A stretch of 64,000 nt of DNA from Schoenoplectus triqueter (lineage: Eukaryota > Streptophyta > Magnoliopsida > Poales > Cyperaceae): assembly GCA_964058805.1 (NCBI GenBank), contig CAXKVV010001108.1, forward strand, positions 37,453 to 101,452. Direction: 5' to 3'. Positions 12,657-24,878 of this stretch are shown here, piece after piece. Numbering within the stretch: the first letter of the stretch is position 1; each line of letters begins with the position of its first letter. The notes under the pieces were generated by a model. That model had not been told where the DNA came from, did not search any database, and saw only the letters and a list, made by a program, of their open reading frames with translations. Made by a program: the position numbers and the translations under genes.

Positions 12657-13010
12657 AGTTAGACTATAATAATATGCGTAGCACAAATTACTCTCATGAT
12701 ATGAATCAATTTTTCGCTATCAAAATGCAAATGATCGATCAAATTGTACTAAATGATTTTCATATGAACAACTAGACGTAGACCAAATTTTATATTTTTC
12801 AAAAAATTGTTATCATTTTCTAACATAGTTAGAAAATCACTTGATTTAGTTATTATGAGTTATTCAAAAAAATTGATTTTCTACCTATCTTAAAAAATAA
12901 AAAAAATTATTAAAAATATAAAAAATTTAGTCTACGTCTAGATATTCATATAAAAATTATTAAAAATATAATAATTATTTACTTTACAAAACACTATAAT
13001 TCATATAAAA
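12657..13010. mobile_element. Foldback MITE, family D, between (TA)n tracts
   Basis: Left-arm ACTAGACGTAGACCAAATTT is mirrored by right-arm AAATTTAGTCTACGTCTAG. The element lies between (TA)n tracts at about 12644-12656 and 13010-13020. The outer ends are only weakly complementary. The word GAACAACTAGACGTGAAC reappears near 36561, so other remnants may exist. Confidence 0.5.
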
Positions 13011-13318
13011 TATATATATTGGAAGTCATTTTTAAGTGTGCATCGTTATACAGGCGCCACATAAGCCTTAAGCCCTTAAGGCTTTAACTATAATACTTTT
13101 TTCTGTGCCACACATTCTGTTTATCCTGTCCTATCATGAGAAATTGATCTATATCTGTATTTGTAACCAGTACACATCATCTGTGATTTCTTCTAAGGCT
13201 TCATAGAGAACTGACATGCTTTTAATTTATACACATTGACCCGTTCATGCCATATCTGAACAGCCACCAAGTTGCTAAATTATACACAAATTGGCATTTA
13301 CCTACACCAGTACTGAGC
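13011..13318. other. 3' flank of the CtpA gene
   Basis: Downstream of the CtpA stop codon on the minus strand. It presumably carries the 3' UTR. Nothing else is recognised. Confidence 0.4.
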
Positions 13319-16300
13319 TTATGAAGCGGCTCCTTTCGATTGTTGCACTTCGAGTTCATGCTCTGCCACCATAATGCAGGAATCCATCTCCAGGGAAGAC
13401 CCCTTGGTTTTATCTTTTGATTGAAACGGTGCAACATAATTTAGTGCGTCAGGCATGCACTGTATGTCAGGTGTTATTCCAACCTGATCGATTTCATGCA
13501 GCGCGGGTGATAAATATTTCGCAACTGTAATGAATAAGGCGGATCCATCATCCAATTCTGTTACACTCTGCAAGAAGATCATTAAGGGATGTCATGACAA
13601 GAAACTTATATTTCATCAGGCAAAAGCAGGATTCTTTCAAGCAATGATGAAGTTCCTTTTTTTTTTGAATAATTCAAAGAGAAGATGCAGTGAGTAGACC
13701 AAGGTTGCATCAAGGTCTAAATTAAGAATATTTGGTCAAACAGTAGGAAAGGTATAGTACTGAAAAAAAGGAAATGAGTACCTGGATTTTTCCTTTGCCG
13801 AAGGTTTTGTGCCCAACCAGAATTGCACGACCATTATCATGTAATGCTCCTGCCAGAATTTCACTTGCACTAGCACTCCCCTCATTCACCTGCAGTTGAG
13901 ACCTCATTTTTTAATTTCATACATCTATCTGGTCTTTGTTTTATCTGCAACATATCCAATTAGAAACTTTAAATTTCGTACACCTAACAAGTAAAAAACT
14001 TACAAGTACTACAAGAGGGTCATGTGTCAAAGCATGGCTTCTGACCATATTAATAGGCAACATGTTTCCATCTCTATCTACCGTGTTCACGAGGGTCCCA
14101 TCTCCATCTAACCATATTTGTGCAACATCCAGGCCAGCTTTTACCAATCCACCCTTCATAAAAACATAAATACACAAAAATGAAATTAAGATAGTGAGGT
14201 CAAAAGGGGATAACCAGTGAAAAGCTGACAATTTTGCCCCTATTCCAAAACCACGGCTAGCAGACATTGATATTGGTCCCTTGAGAGATATGATCAAGTT
14301 AAAAATGAAAAACACGGGCTATCTCCAACTTAGTATTGCACAAGTTTAACGGACAGTGTTGTAACAAAAAACACATTCGATTTTATTAACAAAAATTAGA
14401 AATTTTTTGGGTATTTGTAATTTGGTAAATCATTAGCATTGTAAAAGTAATGTCAAAAAATTAAGAAAAGTAAGAAAAATCAAAGAAATATGAAACAAAC
14501 TGGGTTGTTGCGAAGATCTAGAATGTATGATTGGACGCCTTGGTTTTCCATTTCAATTATTGCATTCTCCATCTCAGAAGCTGCTGTCTGATATACAGAA
14601 ATGCTCTATTTTAGGTTTGATATACTATAGTAATAGCTAACATAAATTGTATTCTCGTATCAATGTTTCTTCCAAAATTTACCACTCGGGAAGAAGACCA
14701 GCTTGACAAAAACTTCAAACATTTTATTTTATTGTTGTCAATCTTTTATTCTCATATGCACTACAGACAATAATAACAGCCTATTAGAACAAAAATAGGG
14801 GAAAACAGAAACTTACTCACAGTTCAGAAACAGCAACTTGCTGGAAATTATTTGTTGAATTGAGATCTTAGATGGGCTCAATTATGACCCAAAAGAACCC
14901 CAGGGGCATTTTGCTGGTGTCCTATATGAAAACTGAGCAATTGGAAAAGATACCTGAGAAAATGCTGAGAGTCTAACATATCCGGTCTTCGACACATGAC
15001 CATCATTTAATTGATGAGAAATGATTGTGCTGGAAAGTGGTGAAAGCCTGATGACCTCTCTTGGAATTCTAACCTGTAAAAATGAAATTATATTTAGAAA
15101 TTTATATCATCCAGCATGTTATGATTTGCTACACTATAGCTGCAAAATTGTGACCAAAAAGCTTCAGAAAGAAAAATAAGAAAAAAATAAATCAATTAAT
15201 AAGTAAAATTACAGTGATGGAGGAGAAGCCTACCTCTCTTTGTGAAGGAACACTCTTATCATTCCCTTGCTCAGACACCTGAAACCCATCATAATCACAC
15301 GGTTGGAAAGTTACGACCTTGCTGAGCCATAACTTACTTGGTACACTAAATGCACAAGAAAATGGCAAAAATAAATGCAATACTTCCAAAATCCCATAGT
15401 TTGATGCTTTGTATAACCAGAATTCACACTTACAAGTTTCACTGTGACAGTGGTCCCAACACGACCTCTCAGTTTTTGAGCGGCTGCTTCTCCAGTTAAC
15501 CCAGCCACACTCTCTCCTATTTAAAGGAAAAAAAGAATCATAAAGAATTACTTTAGACTATGCTATGTGTCAGGACCTGAGAGTGAAGAGGGTGGATGTA
15601 ATCGGCTGGGAGCCGTTGGGGACTTATTTGAATTCAAAAGAAGCGCTGGGGAAGAGTTGGGCTTTTCGCGGGGAAAGAACACAGGCGGCCCAGTATGAAG
15701 TGAAGCCCAAAGACCTACTTGTAATATATAACTTCATTATTCCAAAATTCTCTTCAATTCTTATTTGTTTTCGCAATTTTATTCAAAACTGTAATTGATT
15801 CCAAGTGAATCATTACACTATGATTTTGGTACTGAACCTGTAAATCTTAGCGGCATCACCTACTTGTAATATATAACAATAGAAGGTTCAAATAATAACA
15901 AGTATGTTTTGAAGGAAACTTAAATCATTTGTTACTTAAATGAAGTATTGTCATTTGTCAAGTATCAGTTCTTTATCATGGCAATAGCATACCAGTTACC
16001 ACAGGTCGGTACAAAAAAGAAAAAAAAGCCATTTAGTACCATTGATTTCAACAATCTCTTCTCCTTCATGAATGCCAGCACGATCAGCTGGACTCCCCTC
16101 AATGCAAGACAAGACCACCTGAGAAAAATTTTAGAAACATCTAATATTTCTTAAAATTTACTTGATCAGGAAAAGATAAGATTTCTTTCTTTAATTTCTT
16201 TATGTACCAAGTGACCAGAGGTTGGTTCAGTATTTATAAAGATGCCAACTCCTTGCAAATTCCCATCACTCCCTATTCTGAAACTTTGGAATTCCTGCAA

Positions 16301-17819
16301 ATCAAGAAAAAGTAAAATGATCAATATGTTGTCTTGTACCAGTACAAACTAGTTCAAATCAAGTTGGCCCTTTCTGCCCTTTCTCATCCGAATCCGGACT
16401 AAAATGGTTGTAATACACCTGGTAATCTGGTACAGAATTGGTGAAGTGATATCATACAAGATAACAAAAGAAAGATCTAAATTAGCATTATTTGGAGGTG
16501 GAGTTACCTTTGGGTTAATAATCCTAGTAAATGGGTCACCGAGAGTAGAAATCATTCCACTGATTTTTCCATAAGCTGCATCAGAAGATTTTAAAGGGAA
16601 CATTTCAACCATTGTCTGCTCAAGCTTTGAGTCCCAATCTACATCAAAGAAATGATGAATACAAATAATGATTAAAGTTTTGAAACATGTAATAATAATG
16701 GGAAAGGTAAAGGAAGATTCAATATATATTGAGACCTTGATGGTTAAAAGTAGGATCAATAAAGGTCTGACGAATTAGCCCCCATGCCTCAACCAATGTC
16801 CTTTGAACTCTATTCACCTGTTATATAAAAAGAGAAATTCTAATCATATATAAGCATTTGATTGTGTGTGTATATATATATAGAGTAAAAATAATATGCT
16901 CCAAGGAGTACGGAACATTTCCGTAATCCTAGCTCAAAAAATATATCAAATTATTTTCAAATTTTGATTTATCACTCTCATTCAATTTTTCATATTGAAA
17001 TCTTATAAGATACAAAAATTTGAGGTGTTTCGAGTTTTTTAAGTCACTCCTTTCAATTTTTTAAAATCAACTCTAAAAATAATAATAAAATATTCAATGT
17101 TTGTATATTATTTTCAAAAATAAAAAAAAACAACTTAAAAAACTCGAAACATCTCAAATTTTGAATCCCATGAGATTTCAATATGAAGAATTTAATGAGA
17201 GTGATAAATCAAAGTTTGGAGATCATTGATATATTTTTTAAGTTAAGATCACGGAGGGACTTCGTACTCCTAGGAGCACGCTAGCCTTACTCTCTCTCTC
17301 TATATATATCTTATTCCTTTTGAACAAACTATGATTCAATTTTAGCTGAAGCATGAATTTTTTCACATAACTCCCTTTGCATTGGCATGTTCACAGAAGC
17401 ACAATAAAAGTGTTCCTTTGCCCCAACCAATGCCCTTTTCTTCTAAGGATTGAAATACATCTCTACTTAATTTATTGATTGTCTTGAGAAAAATATACCT
17501 CAGCGGCTCTTGAAGCAGGGAAAGCAACAGTGAGAGATTCAGCCAGGGCCGACGAATCACAGCCATTGATAGATACTGCCGCTACCGCTGCCAAAGCAAT
17601 CGCCGCCTTCTTTAAAGTTCGCACAAAATTAGAGCTCTCATCCGAGCCATTGCATCCCAATCCAACAGCCTTGGTTAACTCTTTGCCAGCGGATCGCTTG
17701 TAGGAGCAGGAGATGCGTAATTTTCCGGTACTCGGGGATAAAAGGGATGTACGAGGGTTTCTCTCTTTCCAGGATGTAGGGATTTTGAGGGGAGAGGAAG
17801 CAAAAGGTGTTGATTCCAT
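13319..17819 (-). CDS. CTPA: Carboxyl-terminal processing peptidase, chloroplastic (CtpA, S41 family)
   Basis: Serine endopeptidase of the thylakoid lumen that trims the C-terminal extension of the D1 protein so that photosystem II can assemble. Exons in transcript order: 17499-17819, 16736-16817, 16508-16638, 16208-16294, 16040-16118, 15434-15516, 15234-15278, 14954-15073, 14501-14587, 14004-14153, 13782-13889, 13319-13567. All have GT-AG sites and matching phases, giving 513 aa, complete. The N-terminus is a plastid transit peptide followed by a hydrophobic lumen-targeting stretch ([11 protein letters not shown]) ending near [12 protein letters not shown]. Then come [21 protein letters not shown], a PDZ-like region ([34 protein letters not shown]) and the protease core ([12 protein letters not shown]). 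The catalytic dyad is Ser402 in EGSASASE and Lys427 in TFGKGK, 25 residues apart as in the family. An upstream in-frame TTG was not used. Introns hold a solo LTR and a MITE. Confidence 0.95.
15568..15817. mobile_element. Short solo LTR (250 bp) in a CtpA intron
   Basis: The element begins TGTCAGGACC and ends CATTACA, so it has TG...CA termini (TGT/ACA). It is bounded by perfect 5-bp direct repeats CTATG at 15563-15567 and 15818-15822. It is GC-richer than the intron around it and has no internal retroelement domain. A solo LTR, possibly of a small TRIM-like element, is the simplest reading. It sits in the intron between CtpA exons 5 and 6. Confidence 0.7.
16882..17293. mobile_element. Foldback MITE, family C, in CtpA intron 1
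   Basis: The arms are long inverted repeats: AGAGTAAAAATAATATGCTCC at the left against GGAGCACGCTAGCCTTACTCT at the right, with pairing continuing through TGATTTATCACTCTCATT / AGTGATAAATCA. It lies between TATATATATATAT on the left and TCTCTCTATATATAT on the right. Related copies are at 35486-35893 and 12370-12640. No coding capacity. Confidence 0.75.
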
Positions 17820-18410
17820 TGAAGCCAAAGCGAGAAAGAGAGAGCACGGTCAGGAGAGAAGTACAAGCACTGAACGGTTTACGGTTCTAAACTTCTAATA
17901 GAGAGGGAAAGACCGAAAGAGCTCTCGTGGGCTGAAAAAACAAATGCAAAATTCGTTGGAGAAGCTCCATGGGCATGTTCCACTGGAAGTATTTTTTTTC
18001 TTTTGTTTAATCATCGACATTGTAGTAACTCGCAAAAAAGAGAAGAACATTTGGTATGATAGAGGATATGCATTTTGTATACATTAATCTACAAATTTAT
18101 GGATCTACAATTACACGGTGCAAAAGAAGATATGCAATTTGCTTATATATACTATTTTTTTAATGAAGAATGCAACTTTAGGAAAATAAATGACTCAATA
18201 TTTTTCGCATTAAGGTAGCATGATTTTTTCAAACTATTTAAAATATCGATCTCCGAAAGATCATTTTTGAAATTAAAAGTATGAAATTAAGTATATTGTT
18301 TATAGAACTTTTATGAAGCGGTTTGTATGCAAATGTTTTTTCCTCTGATTTTTTTTTTCAAAAATATACCAAATGACAAAATAAAATATGGTCAACAAAG
18401 GATGTAAAGC
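17820..18410. promoter_or_regulatory. CtpA upstream region
   Basis: 5' leader and promoter of the minus-strand CtpA gene by position. GA-rich sequence lies on the + strand up to about 17930. No TATA box or other defined motif was recognised. Confidence 0.35.
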
Positions 18411-18920
18411 TTTCAAAAAATATTTAACGATTTTTAACGGTGAGGTGATTAGTTAATGGTTTTACACGGTTGTTAAATTAAAAAATGGTCAATCATTTTT
18501 TAACTATTAATTGATATTTAAAAAGGCTAAGAAATATATTCTCATATCATTAGTACTTAATAATTAATAAAATTAAGTAAAAAAATAATAATTATAATAT
18601 TACTTAAACACTTAAAAATTAAAAATATTAAATTATATTAAACTATTACATGATGCATTTGCTTTCTATTTTTATTAAGGCCTTAATTTACATCCAAAAA
18701 TAAAAAGGAAATAAAATTGTAGAGTCACAAACTATTAAGATTTAAAATAAAAAATTTAGTTGTTAAATGTATTTTTTTTAATTTAATAGTTTTAACGGGT
18801 TTAACGTGAGATAAAACGGTTAAATCACAGAAAACCCATTAAAACCGTTTTTCCTAAAAAACTTAACGTCAGAGTCTGTCAAAACTGTTAAAACGATTAA
18901 AATTTTCCGTTTTTTTTAAG
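18411..18920. repeat. ~510-bp dispersed element, copy 2 (MITE-like)
   Basis: Direct-orientation relative of 9801-10310 with the same internal order of words (GGTCAATCATTTTT, TAGAGTCACAAACTATTAA, CGTCAGAGTCTGTCAAAAC). Several small indels separate the two copies, so neither is a recent insertion. The ends carry imperfect inverted TTAACG / CGTTAA runs. Non-coding. Confidence 0.7.
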
Positions 18921-19974
18921 TTTGACTTTTACTTATAAATCATATCAAATGGTATATTATTGTTGTTGTTGTTGTTTCAACTAAATTTTGTGATCAGAAA
19001 AAAGATTTTAAATTTAGTGTTATTTCCAAACAATCTTGTTTTGATAAGCAAAGAGAAAAGGAAAAGCCTTGCTAGCATAACATATATTGCGGACTTTCTT
19101 GTACGGTCATAATCCTAGTGTAGTGACGACGACTGTACATTTTGAGGAAAAGGAAAGAAAAGAAAAGAAAATAATCCAAGTGGGGTCCATCTGAATCTAT
19201 TTGTGGTGCAGGTGCTGACAAGCTTCCGTCTCGTAGACTTGTAGTATGTCTTCTTACTAAAATTTTAATTTTAGGTTCTATATTCTATAATCAAAATCTA
19301 AAACAGACAAGTGTCTGCAACATGCAAGATGAACGTTATTAATAAAAAAACGTTCGATAAATATCTGAGAATATCATCATTTCATAGCATCTGAAAAAAA
19401 AAGGAAGAAGAATAAGAAAAGGATTTAATAATTTTAGATTTAGAGATGTTGTTAATTGGCAACGTCTAGTCTGAATGTTGTCATTTAATGAAATTTGGTC
19501 AGGCCGACATTGCCAATTAACAACATGAATTCTGATTCTTAGTTTCTAAATTGTTTAACTCAGTATGATAGAGGGAAATTTTTTGAATCAAATTGAAAAA
19601 CAATTTCTGATTCTTAGTTTCTTCTTGGTTCTTACGCAATGGAGCGCATGCTAGTATTTTAATTTTTAAAAGCAACTTTCCAGCTATTGCCAAGTCAAGA
19701 ATCTAGAAGCGTTGCAAAATGATTGGAGGTGATTGATGTGAGGAAAAGTCAAATCCTCTTTGTATTAATAAAAGGGTGGGGATGACTGCTTATTTTTAAC
19801 AATCTTAACGAAGAATTTTATATTAATTTATAAAAAAAATAAAAATAGAAAACTTTTATACGACAATTATGGATTGATTATCATTTGATATTTAATCAAT
19901 GATTATTGGAATTATATGACAATTATAAATGTAATGGTCATTAATTAAATAACAAATGAGCTATGCACAAAGAA

Positions 19975-19977
<3 letters not shown>
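18921..19977. other. Intergenic DNA with an inverted repeat
   Basis: Mostly AT-rich and unremarkable. A near-perfect inverted repeat is formed by GTTGTTAATTGGCAA (19448-19462) and TTGCCAATTAACAAC (19510-19524), extendable to about 22 bp with one mismatch. TCTGATTCTTAGTTTCT is repeated directly near 19529 and 19605. Confidence 0.5.
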
Positions 19978-20008
<31 letters not shown>

Positions 20009-20011
<3 letters not shown>

Positions 20012-20411
20012 TAATGCTATAGTGCTTCGCGAAGTAAAAAAAAAATTGTACTTCACGTCCGTATCTCGAATTTAAAAGTTCAAACGGCCGATCCAAACCG
20101 TTGAACATCATCTTCATATTGAAATATCCTTGGAGATCAAATTTTATATTTTTTTGAATTGTTTTGATATTTTTTAGATGGGTACAAAGTTTGTTAATCT
20201 AAAGATTTCTGCACCATCCAAAACAAGCGACTTTGTACCCATTTAAAAAATATCAAAAAAATTCAAAAAAATATAAAATTTGATCTCCAAGGATATTGCA
20301 ATATGAAGATCATGCTCAACGGTTTGGATCGGCCGTTTGAACTTTTAAATTCGAGATACGGACGTGAAGCACAAATTTTTTTTTACTTCGCGAAGCACCA
20401 TAGCATTACTC
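20009..20411. mobile_element. Foldback MITE, family A, between (TA)n tracts
   Basis: An almost complete palindrome of about 403 bp. It starts GAGTAATGCTATAGTGCTTC and ends in its reverse complement with very few mismatches, and the arms stay paired for roughly 200 bp (TTCACGTCCGTATCTCGAAT, AACGGCCGATCCAAACCGTT). (TA)n tracts flank both sides (about 19978-20008 and 20412-20436). The arms are so similar that insertion is probably recent. The (TA)n setting resembles the rice Micron family. Confidence 0.88.
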
Positions 20412-20436
20412 ATATATATATATATATATATATATA

Positions 20437-20824
20437 GGTTATGATGTTTTGTAAAGTATGAAAGCGTTATGTGCTTTGCACTCTATTTTTAATTTTAGGT
20501 CAAAAATGATCGATTCAAACCGCTTAATCTAATCTCCATATCAAAATCTATTAGTAAATCAAATTATATATATATATTTTTTAAATTTATTTGCTATTTT
20601 TTGGATAGGGAAAAAATCATCATTTTTGGATGAATCAGAATTCTCAGATCAAGTCATTTTCTCCTCATCAGAAAAATAGCAAAAAAAATATAAAAAATAT
20701 AAAATTTGGTTTACTAATAGATTTTTATACGAAGATTAGATTGAACAATTCGGATCGATTATTTATGACTTGAAATTAAAAATAGAACGTAAAGCACACA
20801 ACGCCTCTGTGATTTGCAAAACAC
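20437..20824. mobile_element. Foldback MITE, family B, copy 1, between (TA)n tracts
   Basis: It starts GGTTATGATGTTTTGTAAAG and ends CTTTGCAAAACACTATA-like, with complementary arms (AATCTAATCTCCATATCAAAA against the mirror ending at about 20750). It is bounded by (TA)n at about 20412-20436 and 20825-20847, and shares the left tract with the family A element. A second copy is at 35067-35469. Confidence 0.82.
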
Positions 20825-20847
20825 TATATATATATATATATATATAT

Positions 20848-22080
20848 TCCATAAACAACTTCCATTTATCTTTTTTATATTTTACTACAAATTTCAACTT
20901 TGTAATGACTATTCCTTACATTAAATATGCTGCAATTCACCACTGGCACAACAGAAAACATTACATTTTATCCTATTCAAAATTTAATTTTCTAGAACTA
21001 AAAAATCAACTAATACACGGTTTACACTAATTAATAGTGTAATTTTACTTTTTGGCGTGATAAATTTAGGAATAAATCACTTGATTTTGCAAAGAACTCA
21101 AATAGTGGCCAAAATATAAAAAGTAGGATCCATATATTTACAAATATTTTTGACCACGCTGTTATGAATTATACTATTTTATTTTTCCAGGGACCATGGA
21201 TGTTAAAACTTTAAAGTAAGGACTTACCATCTAAAATAATAAAGAATTTTTTATTATTAATTTGGCCGTATTATAATTTTTAATCCAAAACTTCAGGTCT
21301 TAGAATTTCACTCTCCTTTCTAATTTGGAAGCGAATTAAAATTTTAAGTCCAAACTTTTAGAAAATTATCATATCCAAAACTTCAGGTCTTAAAATATTT
21401 TTTTTATTATTTTCACTATTCTTATAGATATTAATTCGCTAACCCAATATTTTTTGTGGATTAACGGATTATCATTATTCTGCTGCTATTTTTTATTTTA
21501 ATTTTGTATTTCAATGGTTAGAAAATAATACTTTATTTTCAAAACAGTGTTATTCTACACTATCCAAACACACATGCTATTCAGCCACAAAAAATCCATA
21601 CTGTTTCCTGATTGGAGGTTGGAACGGCCGCCCATTCTGACGGGCAACTGTGCGTCTGTGCATCATCACTTCATGCAACGATTCTATCTTCCATTGGACA
21701 ACCTCGCTGTTTGCTGTTCTTCCTGTTCGTCCCCCAGCCTTTATGGACTTTTCAAAAAAAGTAAGGCACAAATTCGGCGGCACGTGAAATGCATCTATTA
21801 AATAAATCGATCACAGAGATAGTCTACTCTCCATTTTTCGTGGTTCAGCACATGTCCTTTGAAAAACACAACCGTTGGATTCAGAACCAACGGTTTGTTG
21901 AACCATGGGAACGTTCGATTCAAATTTTGAACCAGCATGGTGCTGATCAGACAGACATAAGTCACATAATTGTCGTGGTTCAAAACTTCAAATCAGATCA
22001 GAGCCAGCTCCGTCCTGATCATCTGTCCGTTTGATTGATTTTAGTCTAAACAATCGTACGGTGGATTTTAATTCCCATAT
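20848..22080. other. Intergenic DNA upstream of the ADP/ATP carrier gene
   Basis: AT-rich to about 21540, then more balanced. A small perfect hairpin is AACCGTTGG / CCAACGGTT near 21868-21893. GGTTCA-containing words recur. No gene is recognised; short open frames here resemble no family I know. Confidence 0.4.
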
Positions 22081-23294
22081 AATCCTCCAGCTATATAAGA
22101 AGGATTGAGAAAATCAAATCGAAAAGCGACTCGCACGCTTTCCAAGAATATCTCTCGCTCCTGCTCGCCTCAATCTCCGCTTCTCTCGGCCAGAATTTTC
22201 AAAGGTGTGAATCCTACTTATATTTTAGATTTCAGTTAACTTCTCTTTCGAATTGCTTCGTCTCAAATTAGCAATCGAGTGATCGCTTGATTCGTTACTT
22301 ATTTTAGGCTTGTGCTTTCTCCCTTTTTCTCGGATGGGTATTTGATAGATCAGTGTCTATTTATGTGCTCTTGGTCCTATTCTCTTCACCTATTGTCAAT
22401 TAATTTTTGTAAGTTCCTTTTTTCCCTTCTTCCAATTTTCTGAGATTTCTCAGGTTTCCAAAAGATCGGAATTTTAATAGGGTTGTTTGTACTTGTTCAT
22501 TTAGGACTCTGTTTTAACGTTAATTTCTCTTTTGTTTCTTTGAATTATTGTTAATACATGGTTAGATCTCAAGTGGTAGAAACATATATAAGATGCTTTT
22601 ACCACTTTATGTGATATGCGGCTTTCAAGAGATTTACTCATTTATTCTTTCGTCTTTTCACAGAGACCTCTGTTTAGACCTTGATTAGAAATTTAGGACT
22701 TACGAGGGTGGGTCCAATACCTTTGCCACAGACTTGGGGTCCACCCTTTCTGGTCCTTTTCAGATTTCCATCTGTAATACGGCACGATCACGAGTCGATC
22801 TCATTAAATTATGTATAATTTAATAGTTAAAACAAAGGCCATGCTTTGAAATTCTTTCATTGGCTAGAAGTTCACATCACAGACGGTTGTTGGAAAAAAA
22901 AATTATGTTTTTTGTTTGTGTACACATATTCTTTATTTTAAACAGACTTTTCTTCTATTTCAGAAAATAAATAAAACTTGTGGTTGAAGCTCGACCAGTA
23001 GTATCTTTGTTTTAAATACTCCTCTATTAAAAGAAAAGAAGAAAAATTGTGGTATACGTTTGACCAGTAGTAATCTGGCTTAGATCATTAATTATTCTTT
23101 TTTACCATGTTTAAACTACAGATAATTTATGATTGGTAATAGAAATCTGAACTTGATACTTTTAATTGCCCAAATCTCAGTAAATTTTCTTCCCAACGTA
23201 GTTGATTGAAACTCAACAATTTTTTGAATTTTTGGTGTAAAATTTCAGCAACTTAATGTTGTGATTTCATCCATGCAGGAACTTAGCTATAACC
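22081..23294 (+). promoter_or_regulatory. Promoter, 5' UTR and leader intron of the ADP/ATP carrier gene
   Basis: A TATA box CTATATAAG lies at 22091-22099. A CT-rich leader exon probably runs from about 22120 to 22204, followed by a GT-AG intron at 22205-23278 (CAAAG|GTGTGA ... CATGCAG|GAAC). The coding exon then begins with 16 nt of leader before ATG. Long T-rich first introns in leaders are common in highly expressed plant genes and may enhance expression; that is inference. Confidence 0.65.
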
Positions 23295-24878
23295 ATGGCT
23301 GACAGAATAAACCACCCAAATGTGTTCGATAAGGCAGGAGGCCAATTCCCCCTCCATTCAAGCCTCCTCCAAACAATTCGCACCCAAAACAGCTACTCTG
23401 CACCGGCATTCTCCGGCTCAACTCTCCCCTATTCCCCTGTCTTTGCACAGGCACCATCTGAGAAGAAAGCAGGAACCTTCGTTGTCGATTTCCTGATGGG
23501 AGGCGTCTCAGCTGCTGTATCAAAGACTGCAGCAGCACCAATTGAGCGTGTCAAACTGCTGATCCAGAACCAGGATGAGATGATCAAGGCTGGCCGTCTC
23601 TCTGAGCCATACAAGGGCATTGGTGATTGCTTCAAGCGTACCATCAGTGAAGAGGGGGCATTGTCTCTCTGGAGAGGCAATACTGCCAATGTCATTCGTT
23701 ATTTCCCCACACAGGTATATAACATGAAAGTTCTGTTTCTGATCATTCTTATTTATTTTTCATATTTTAATATCTAAGCTAAGCTTAAAAAAATATGAAT
23801 AAATAAAATATTTAAACTAGAGAGAAATTCAGACTGTAATGTAGTAGTAAATGCTAGCAGCTCCATCTGTTCAGGAATATAATTGAATAATTGGCAATCG
23901 TCAGAATATCTAGTCTCAACCTTTTGGGCTAACCAAGCTATTAGAAAGAGTAGCTTAAATAATTCTAGTAGAAAATAGGATTAATGGTATTTGAGGTGGA
24001 ATAATTCATAAATACTTATTATATAATAATACTTGGAAATGATATGCACTGGTTTATCATCTCAATTTCAACTCCTAAGCATGATTAATTCTCGTCGTTC
24101 TAGGCCTTGAACTTTGCCTTCAAGGATAAATTCAAGAGGATGTTCAACAAGAAGAAGGAGGTCGATGGCTACTGGCCATGGTTCGCAGGAAATCTTGCCT
24201 CAGGTGGTTTGGCTGGTGCCACCTCCCTCTTCTTTGTCTACTCCCTAGATTATGCTAGGACCCGTCTAGCCAACGATTCTAAGGCTGCCAAGAAGGGAGG
24301 TGAGCGCCAATTCAATGGTCTCGTTGATGTTTACCGCAAGACCTATGCCTCTGATGGAATCCAAGGTCTCTACCGTGGGTTCAACATCTCTTGTGTTGGT
24401 ATTATTGTGTACCGTGGTCTCTACTTCGGTATGTATGATTCTCTAAAGCCAGTTGTTCTTGTCGGATCTCTTCAGGTCAGCATTTTCCTTTCTTTAACCT
24501 TTATCCTCTCTAACCCAAAATACAAATAAATTAATTTTATGTATTGACATATTTTGTCTGAATTACCCTTTGCTTTCCCAGGATAGCTTCTTTGCTAGCT
24601 TTGCATTGGGTTGGCTAATCACCAATGGTGCCGGTCTCGCCTCTTACCCAATTGATACTGTGCGCAGACGCATGATGATGACCTCTGGTGAGCAGGTGAA
24701 GTACAACAGCTCTCTCGACTGCTTCGCTCAAATTTTGAAGAACGAAGGTGCCAAGTCACTCTTCAAGGGTGCTGGTGCTAACATCCTCCGTGCCGTTGCC
24801 GGTGCTGGTGTGCTTGCTGGTTATGACAAGCTCCAGGTCATCTTCTTGGGTAAGAAGTATGGCTCTGGTGGTGCCTAA
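23295..24878 (+). CDS. ADP/ATP carrier, mitochondrial (adenine nucleotide translocator)
   Basis: Exchanges cytosolic ADP for matrix ATP across the mitochondrial inner membrane. Coding exons are 23295-23714, 24104-24475 and 24582-24878, all phase 0, giving 362 aa. After a plant-type N-terminal extension of about 60 residues come three carrier repeats with signatures PIERVK (Pro82), SLDYARTR and YPIDTVRRR. The nucleotide-carrier hallmark RRRMMM is at residues 292-297. The C-terminus GKKYGSGGA is typical of plant carriers. Start: GACCATGG-like context, ACCATGGCT. The gene looks intact and strongly conserved. Which paralogue (AAC1/2/3) cannot be told from sequence alone. Confidence 0.97.
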
